Assembly (NCBI GenBank): GCA_025355115.1
Contig: JANXLO010000132.1
Span: forward strand, 1 to 6,050
DNA length: 6,050 bases
From: Chthonomonadaceae bacterium
GTDB lineage: Bacteria; Armatimonadota; Chthonomonadetes; Chthonomonadales; Chthonomonadaceae
Reading direction: 5' to 3'
Below are positions 1 through 6,050 of this stretch, one piece after another; position 1 is the first letter of the stretch; the number at the start of each line of letters is the position of its first letter. The notes under the pieces were generated by a model. That model was not told the DNA's origin. It searched no databases and saw only the letters and a list, made by a program, of their open reading frames with translations. The position numbers and the translations under genes were made by a program.

Positions 1-2652
<2,652 letters not shown>

Positions 2653-2708
2653 CCGTCCGAGTGACAGCCTAAAGGCCAATGCGGGGCGGCTAGGAATAAA
2701 AAGAACAG

Positions 2709-2742
2709 GCAAATGTATGGCACCAAACTGCCATACATTTGC
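2709..2742. repeat. Perfect 14-bp inverted repeat (stem-loop) downstream of valS
   Basis: The left arm GCAAATGTATGGCA (2709-2722) and right arm TGCCATACATTTGC (2729-2742) are exact reverse complements separated by six bases, CCAAAC. It begins 56 bases after the valS stop codon. In RNA this would be a stable hairpin able to end or protect the valS transcript. On the plus strand, however, it is followed by GTCAATACTTGCG and not a T-run, so it is not a textbook Rho-independent terminator. On the minus strand a T-rich stretch follows after a few bases, but no minus-strand gene reads into it. A binding site for a dimeric protein or a dispersed repeat unit remains possible. The structure is certain; its role is not. 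Confidence 0.85.
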
Positions 2743-2919
2743 GTCAATACTTGCGCGTTATGCCCGTCTGTGCTTTCTTTTCTTTTCTCAAGCGACAAAA
2801 GTATTCCCGGAACAAATTAATTTACTTAGGCGTCTTATACTATGAATTAGGGAAGTCGATTCCTGATTTTCAATACAGGCATCCAGCCGCTGCTATTTAT
2901 TACTGCAACGGCAAGTTTG

Positions 2920-2947
2920 TTGCACTGCTGGCATTCGACCTTATCAT
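2920..2947 (+). promoter_or_regulatory. Weak sigma-70-like promoter candidate for the PEP-CTERM gene
   Basis: TTGCAC (2920-2925) and TATCAT (2942-2947) are separated by 16 bases and resemble -35 and -10 boxes, each matching the consensus at four or more positions. Transcription would start near 2955, leaving a leader of about 120 bases before the start at 3076. The -35 box overlaps the right arm of a short inverted repeat (2904-2924). Other TATACT-like hexamers in this AT-rich spacer could serve instead, so the assignment is tentative. Confidence 0.25.
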
Positions 2948-3075
2948 ATTTATAAGACGAGTGCGACCACGACTACCATATGTAAAAGACAGGCCGCATA
3001 TCCGGCCAACAGAGCATACTTATACTCTCGTCCAAAAGACGTGAGTGGACGTGTTGCTCTACGAGGAATCAATCC

Positions 3076-3717
3076 ATGAAGATTAGTTATTTGACTCGCT
3101 GCGCGTCAGTGGCCGGCCTCGCTGCCGTTGCAATTGGCTCCGCACATGCTCAGGCTGTCATGCCGCAGTTCATCTCCGCAGTGGGTGCACAAGGGAACGT
3201 GACGTACACCTACAATATCGTTCTTAACACGGACACTCGTGTCAACCCTGGCAGCATCACGACGTTCTACGACTTCAACGGTCTTCTCACAGGTGGGGTC
3301 AACGATCCTACTTTCGCCGGCATCGGCGGAGCATCCTATGCCATCTCCACACAACTTTTAGGCATCAACCCTCCTCTCACAGTGGCGGTCGGCGGGGACG
3401 ATCCTACGGTCCCGAACGTTTCTCTCACCTACAACGGCACTTCCATTTCAAACACGAGCCCTTTGGCGGTCAATCTGGGAGTGCTGACGCTCCACTCTAC
3501 GAACCTGCTCAATGGGGTTGGGGACTTTACTCCCTTCGCCTCCAGTACTTTCAAGGTAAGTAGCGGCACCCCTGCTGGCAACCAAGGACAAGTTTCAGGG
3601 CCGAATTCCGATATTTCCAATTCCGCGGCTACCCCGGAGCCGGGGACATTTGCCCTTCTGTTAGGAATGGGAATTACAGGTGGAATGGTGGCCCGTCGTC
3701 GCCTGCGCCGAAAATAG
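3076..3717 (+). CDS. Exported PEP-CTERM sorting-domain protein of unknown function
   Basis: This complete 213-residue protein has the two-ended layout of exosortase substrates. A signal peptide fills residues 1-26: positive MKISYLTR, a hydrophobic core, then an SAHA/QA-type cleavage region. The C-terminal tail has the PEP motif (TPEPG, 186-190), a short hydrophobic segment (about 191-205) and an arginine cluster (RRRLRRK, 207-213). In characterised systems such tails are recognised and removed by an exosortase, delivering the protein to the surface or extracellular matrix; no exosortase gene is visible here. The middle is rich in Gly, Ser, Thr, Asn and Val, with beta-strand-like stretches and no cysteine in the mature part, typical of PEP-CTERM proteins. 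I recognise no catalytic domain; FYDFNGLLTG (64-73) resembles a phrase found in some other PEP-CTERM proteins. The start is supported by GAGGA at 3063-3067, eight bases upstream. It stands alone and ends just before a strong hairpin. Confidence 0.9.
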   Translation: MKISYLTRCASVAGLAAVAIGSAHAQAVMPQFISAVGAQGNVTYTYNIVLNTDTRVNPGSITTFYDFNGLLTGGVNDPTFAGIGGASYAISTQLLGINPPLTVAVGGDDPTVPNVSLTYNGTSISNTSPLAVNLGVLTLHSTNLLNGVGDFTPFASSTFKVSSGTPAGNQGQVSGPNSDISNSAATPEPGTFALLLGMGITGGMVARRRLRRK

Positions 3718-3752
3718 GCAGTCGATATCACACTGATTTGATAATGCGAAAA

Positions 3753-3784
3753 GCGCCCCTGAAGTCTAGTTGCTTCAGGGGCGC
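3753..3784. terminator. Hairpin terminator between converging genes, probably bidirectional
   Basis: GCGCCCCTGAAG (3753-3764) pairs perfectly with CTTCAGGGGCGC (3773-3784) around an eight-base loop, giving a 12-bp GC-rich stem. It lies 35 bases after the PEP-CTERM stop and 24 bases beyond the stop of the minus-strand propeller gene. Read on the minus strand the stem is followed at once by TTTT (complement of 3749-3752), a better terminator form than on the plus strand, where only CCTTTG follows. It most likely ends both transcripts, and the propeller transcript more efficiently. Confidence 0.85.
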
Positions 3785-3808
3785 CCTTTGCATCTGTGTG
3801 GAGTGCAG

Positions 3809-4801
3809 TTACTTCACCACCAGAGCGAGTGAGCGCAGTTCCCCAAACTCGTGTCCGCACTTCTCCCATGACTCCGCTCCATCGCGGCTTCGAAAAAGAT
3901 CGCCATTGATGGAGGCGCAGAAAATCAGACTCGGGTTTCCGGCATGGGTTGCGAACGTCCAGATCGTGCTATTAGGAGCCACAGGCAGCGATGCCTTTCG
4001 CCAACTCCTACCCCCATCTCGAGATAACTGAAGACTGCCGGTCGTTCCTGGAGGGCCATTGCCGTTACCTACTAACAGAAAGGTAGGGTCGTCCTCTTTC
4101 ATTGCGCTGCCCCTACAATAGGAATGTGGAAAAAACTCCTTCACATGCTGAGGCGCCCACGTTTTACCTTCGTCGCGACTGATATTAAGGTCATTGTTGG
4201 TAGCGGCGATGACAGTACATGGATTACCGGGCAGGATAAGCAGACTATGAATATCGAGTGAGCTAAGTCCAGTGGTCATTCGCTCCCAGCTTACGCCGTA
4301 ATCTCTACTGCGCCACACACCATCGATCTCAACGCCAGCCCACAGCGTAGCATCATCCAGCGGATCCGCCATCAGACAGGTCACTCTGGAGAACTTTATG
4401 GGCGGGCACTCCGGCGTCAGTGCAGCCTCAGCCATCGTCCATGTCATCCCCATATCCGTCGAGCGGTAGATGCCGGACGGGCAGGTGCCGGCCAGTATGA
4501 GATTCTGTTTCCTGGGGTGCAGCAACAGCGACCAGACAGCAGTTCCCGAAGGCCATCCATTTCCTGAATCGAACGGCGTCTGCAACCGCTCCCAACGTTC
4601 ACCGCCATCCTGAGTGCGATAGATTCCGGCGTCTGTGCCTGCATAGAGATAATCGGGGCTTTGCGGGTCCACCGCAAGAGCGCGCACCTGCGCCTCCATG
4701 AACATCCCCGAACAGTGACGATGAAATGTCTCGCCGTCATCCAGACTACGCCAGACTCCCTGCCCTACCGTCCCCGCATACAGAATATTTTCAGACGCCA
4801 T
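3809..4801 (-). CDS. Asp-box (BNR-repeat) seven-bladed beta-propeller protein, probably cytoplasmic
   Basis: This complete 330-residue protein consists almost entirely of Asp-box repeats (S/T-x-D-x-G-x-x-W/F), the turn motif of sialidase-, sortilin- and YVTN/BNR-type propellers. Seven are visible: SLDDGETF 19-26, TQDGGERW 63-70, STDMGMTW 114-121, SRDYGVSW 165-172, SRDEGKTW 208-215, SRDGGRSW 260-267 and SRDGAESW 305-312, spaced 43-52 residues. Each follows a strand pattern like ALAVDP - LYAGT - GIYRT. The C-terminal LRSLALVVK matches the first strand of a repeat whose remaining strands are at the N-terminus (NILYAGTVGQGVWRS), so the propeller appears closed and full length. No signal peptide or membrane segment is present. 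Automatic annotation may call it a glycosyl hydrolase or sialidase, but I see no catalytic set; binding or scaffolding is more cautious. The ATG is preceded by AAGGGG about eight bases upstream, and 24 stop-free codons before it contain no ATG, GTG or TTG. It is transcribed divergently from the protease gene. Confidence 0.88.
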   Translation of the reverse strand: MASENILYAGTVGQGVWRSLDDGETFHRHCSGMFMEAQVRALAVDPQSPDYLYAGTDAGIYRTQDGGERWERLQTPFDSGNGWPSGTAVWSLLLHPRKQNLILAGTCPSGIYRSTDMGMTWTMAEAALTPECPPIKFSRVTCLMADPLDDATLWAGVEIDGVWRSRDYGVSWERMTTGLSSLDIHSLLILPGNPCTVIAATNNDLNISRDEGKTWAPQHVKEFFPHSYCRGSAMKEDDPTFLLVGNGNGPPGTTGSLQLSRDGGRSWRKASLPVAPNSTIWTFATHAGNPSLIFCASINGDLFRSRDGAESWEKCGHEFGELRSLALVVK

Positions 4802-4913
4802 CGATGTTTCCCCTTCGATTGGTTCAGTAATTGCACCTTCTTCAAAAGTGGCGGCGTATCCTCCCAGGCGATTTTAGTGCTGAAATATTCGCACGCCCGC
4901 TCAAAATCATTTC

Positions 4914-4941
4914 ACCACACAGAATAAAATTTCTATGTGGT
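4914..4941. repeat. Imperfect inverted repeat, operator-like, within the divergent promoter region
   Basis: ACCACACAGAA (4914-4924) and TTCTATGTGGT (4931-4941) are complementary at 10 of 11 positions around a six-base A/T spacer (TAAAAT). The element covers the proposed -10 box of the minus-strand propeller gene and touches the proposed extended -10 of the plus-strand protease gene. A dimeric regulator bound here could influence both directions. The repeat is seen directly; the operator role is inference, and no regulator gene is visible nearby. Confidence 0.45.
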
Positions 4942-4953
4942 AGAATAGGTCAA
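4924..4953 (-). promoter_or_regulatory. Candidate promoter of the propeller gene
   Basis: On the minus strand TTGACC (complement of 4948-4953) matches five of six -35 consensus bases. Eighteen bases further is TTTTAT (complement of 4924-4929), a four-of-six match to the -10 box. Transcription would begin near 4917, giving a leader of about 115 bases before the ATG at 4801. The -10 lies inside the inverted repeat at 4914-4941. Confidence 0.4.
4938..4946 (+). promoter_or_regulatory. Candidate extended -10 promoter of the subtilase gene
   Basis: TGG followed directly by TAGAAT gives an extended -10 (TGn plus five of six -10 bases) on the plus strand. No good -35 box sits at the right distance, which extended -10 promoters can tolerate. 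Transcription would start near 4953 with a leader of about 90 bases. It lies between the -35 and -10 boxes proposed for the opposite strand, so the two promoters would compete for the same DNA. Confidence 0.3.
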
Positions 4954-4963
4954 TCGCCTTCCA

Positions 4964-4985
4964 GCAGTCTCACGACTGCACTTTT
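4964..4985 (+). terminator. Small terminator- or attenuator-like hairpin in the subtilase leader
   Basis: GCAGTC (4964-4969) and GACTGC (4974-4979) form a perfect six-base-pair stem with loop TCAC, followed by AC and then TTTT (4982-4985). If the promoter at 4938-4946 is used, the hairpin would form about ten bases into the mRNA and 60 bases before the start codon. There it could act as a weak terminator, an attenuator or an mRNA-stabilising 5' structure. The stem is short and the T-run brief, so termination efficiency is doubtful. Confidence 0.3.
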
Positions 4986-5044
4986 AGCTCCTGCGTCCTT
5001 CTAATGGATGTCCATCCGCTTCAGCACTTTGGAGAGAAACACAC

Positions 5045-6050
5045 ATGCACGCGTCCCGAACCCGCACTGCGAATCGAACCTCGGCAGGAGCCCGCTTTCG
5101 GCCTTTCCTCACTGTCTGTCTCCTGGCTCTGCTTCTGCCCGCCCTAGCTTCGCTCCCGCACTCCTCCCTTGCTCAGGGCAACGCCGCTGTCGCCGCTCCG
5201 CAGCAAACCGAATCGGTGCCCAATGAAGTCCTCGTCGGAGTGCGCGCAAATGCAGATACCCCGCGCGAGGCCGCACTCCTGCAAACGGCGGTCGGGCAGA
5301 TCATGGGGCGACAGGGCGCGCTGCATGCCTTCCGCATCCACCTGCGCGAGGGAATGACCGTCGAGGCGGCGATCGCGCTCCTCAAGCAGCGCGGCGAAGT
5401 TCTCTACGCCGAGCCCAACCATATCTACCGCACGCAGGCCCCGCCCAACAATCCCTACTATGCCGGCAGCCAGTACGGGCCCCAGAAAGTGCAGGCCGAT
5501 CTCGCCTGGAACATCTGGCAGCCCCGCACCTCCATCATCATCGCCATCATCGACACCGGCATAGACAACACCCATCCCGGCCTCACCAACAAGATCCTGC
5601 GCGACGGGTCCGGGATCGTGGGCTACGACGCCTTTCTGGGAACGCGCGCCGACGCCAGGGACGACCACGGGCACGGCACGCACTGCGCTGGAATAGCGGC
5701 CGCGCAGATCAACAACGGGATCGGCACCGCGGGCATCTCCGGCTGGAACGGCCAGGCGGCTGTGACCGACATCACCTACACCAAGCTCATGCCTGTCAAA
5801 GTGCTCGACAGTACCGGGTCGGGAACGGATGCTACAGTTGCGGACGGGATCATCTGGGCCGCCGACCACAACGCGAGGGTGCTCAGCATGAGCCTTGGTG
5901 GAGACGCCGCAGTAACCATGCAGAACGCTGTTCAGTATGCCTGGAACAAAGGCTGCGTCATCGTCGCGGCGGCGGGCAACAGCGGAGGCTCAGGCTTCAG
6001 CTATCCCGGCGCCTATCCCAACGTGATCTCCGTGGCCGCCACCGACAACG
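5045..6050 (+). CDS. Secreted subtilisin-like serine protease (peptidase family S8), 3'-truncated by the window edge
   Basis: The open frame runs from ATG at 5045 off the right edge, giving 335 residues. GGAGAG at 5031-5036, eight bases upstream, supports the start. Residues 1-44 form a long signal peptide: arginine-rich start, hydrophobic FLTVCLLALLLPALA (21-35) and a SLAQ cleavage region. Residues about 58-130 look like an inhibitory propeptide (NEVLVGV at 60-66, ending GEVLYAEPNHIYR at 117-129), as in thermitase- and fervidolysin-like enzymes. The S8 catalytic domain follows with Asp170 (IAIIDTGID, 166-174), His210 (DDHGHGTHCAGI, 206-217), the substrate-binding SMSLGG (281-286) and oxyanion-hole Asn312 (AAAGNSGG, 308-315). 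The catalytic serine (GTSMA block) should lie just outside the window, so activity is likely but not proven. It is presumably exported and self-processed to hydrolyse extracellular protein. C-terminal domains, including any sorting tail, cannot be seen. Confidence 0.95.
   Translation, partial: MHASRTRTANRTSAGARFRPFLTVCLLALLLPALASLPHSSLAQGNAAVAAPQQTESVPNEVLVGVRANADTPREAALLQTAVGQIMGRQGALHAFRIHLREGMTVEAAIALLKQRGEVLYAEPNHIYRTQAPPNNPYYAGSQYGPQKVQADLAWNIWQPRTSIIIAIIDTGIDNTHPGLTNKILRDGSGIVGYDAFLGTRADARDDHGHGTHCAGIAAAQINNGIGTAGISGWNGQAAVTDITYTKLMPVKVLDSTGSGTDATVADGIIWAADHNARVLSMSLGGDAAVTMQNAVQYAWNKGCVIVAAAGNSGGSGFSYPGAYPNVISVAATDN

Larger units (their letters stand above)
2653..3075. other. Probable non-coding spacer between valS and the PEP-CTERM gene
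   Basis: This 423-base gap is visibly richer in A and T than the genes on either side. It holds a perfect inverted repeat (2709-2742), a pyrimidine-rich stretch of T runs around 2772-2789, several TATACT-like hexamers (for example 2836-2841 and 3021-3026), and two short inverted repeats (TGCAAC at 2904-2909 with GTTGCA at 2919-2924; GGCCG at 2992-2996 with CGGCC at 3003-3007). One plus-strand frame stays open for about 100 codons, but it starts with TTG inside the palindrome and encodes no recognisable domain, so I do not call a gene. I recognise no riboswitch or known small RNA. The last 100 or so bases are probably the leader of the PEP-CTERM mRNA. Confidence 0.6.

Noticed and set aside
2772..2789. 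T-rich tract after valS as the tail of a terminator
   Set aside because: It lies about 30 bases beyond the palindrome and no other strong stem directly precedes it, so it does not form a Rho-independent terminator.
2739..3044. Plus-strand open frame of about 100 codons in the spacer after valS
   Set aside because: It begins with TTG inside the palindrome arm, has no convincing ribosome-binding site, and encodes a composition with no recognisable domain; it looks like a chance open frame in AT-rich DNA.
4842..4910. Minus-strand 22-codon open frame (MILSGRANIS...) in the propeller leader
   Set aside because: It could be an upstream leader peptide, but it has only a weak ribosome-binding site, no run of regulatory codons and no overlap with the main start, so nothing supports translation.
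5144..5869. Minus-strand open frame of 241 codons inside the protease gene
   Set aside because: It is antisense to an unmistakable S8 catalytic domain and its Gly/Val/Asp-rich product matches nothing that I recognise.

Overview
The window looks like ordinary chromosome from a free-living, Gram-negative-type bacterium of moderately high GC. Three things suggest this: a bacterial valyl-tRNA synthetase, a secreted protein with a PEP-CTERM sorting tail (a signal confined to bacteria with an outer membrane and an exosortase), and good Shine-Dalgarno sequences in front of all three genes whose starts are visible. The combination of PEP-CTERM tail, Asp-box propeller and secreted subtilase fits Armatimonadota best in my judgement, with Acidobacteriota as the alternative. 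That placement is inference and needs a valS phylogeny.

Layout. (1) 1-2652, plus strand: valS, missing only its extreme N-terminus beyond the left edge. (2) 2653-3075: an AT-richer, probably non-coding spacer with a perfect 14-bp inverted repeat shortly after valS and a weak promoter candidate. (3) 3076-3717, plus: a 213-residue exported PEP-CTERM protein of unknown function. (4) 3753-3784: a strong hairpin between two converging genes, probably a shared terminator. (5) 3809-4801, minus: a 330-residue protein with seven Asp-box (BNR) repeats, predicted to be a closed seven-bladed beta-propeller with no signal peptide. (6) 4802-5044: a compact divergent control region with candidate promoters in both directions, an operator-like inverted repeat and a small terminator-like hairpin. 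(7) 5045-6050, plus: the N-terminal two thirds or so of a secreted subtilisin-like (S8) protease, cut by the right edge before its catalytic serine.

How the genes relate. I see no operon. valS is housekeeping and stands apart. The PEP-CTERM protein is a cell-surface or matrix candidate whose exosortase must be encoded elsewhere. The propeller gene and the protease are divergently transcribed from one short region and may share control, but nothing in the sequence proves that they work together. No tRNA, rRNA, CRISPR array, insertion sequence or phage gene was seen, and I found no convincing new multi-gene system. The points most worth a second look are the palindrome after valS, the circularly closed propeller that lacks an export signal, and the divergent promoter region with its hairpins.
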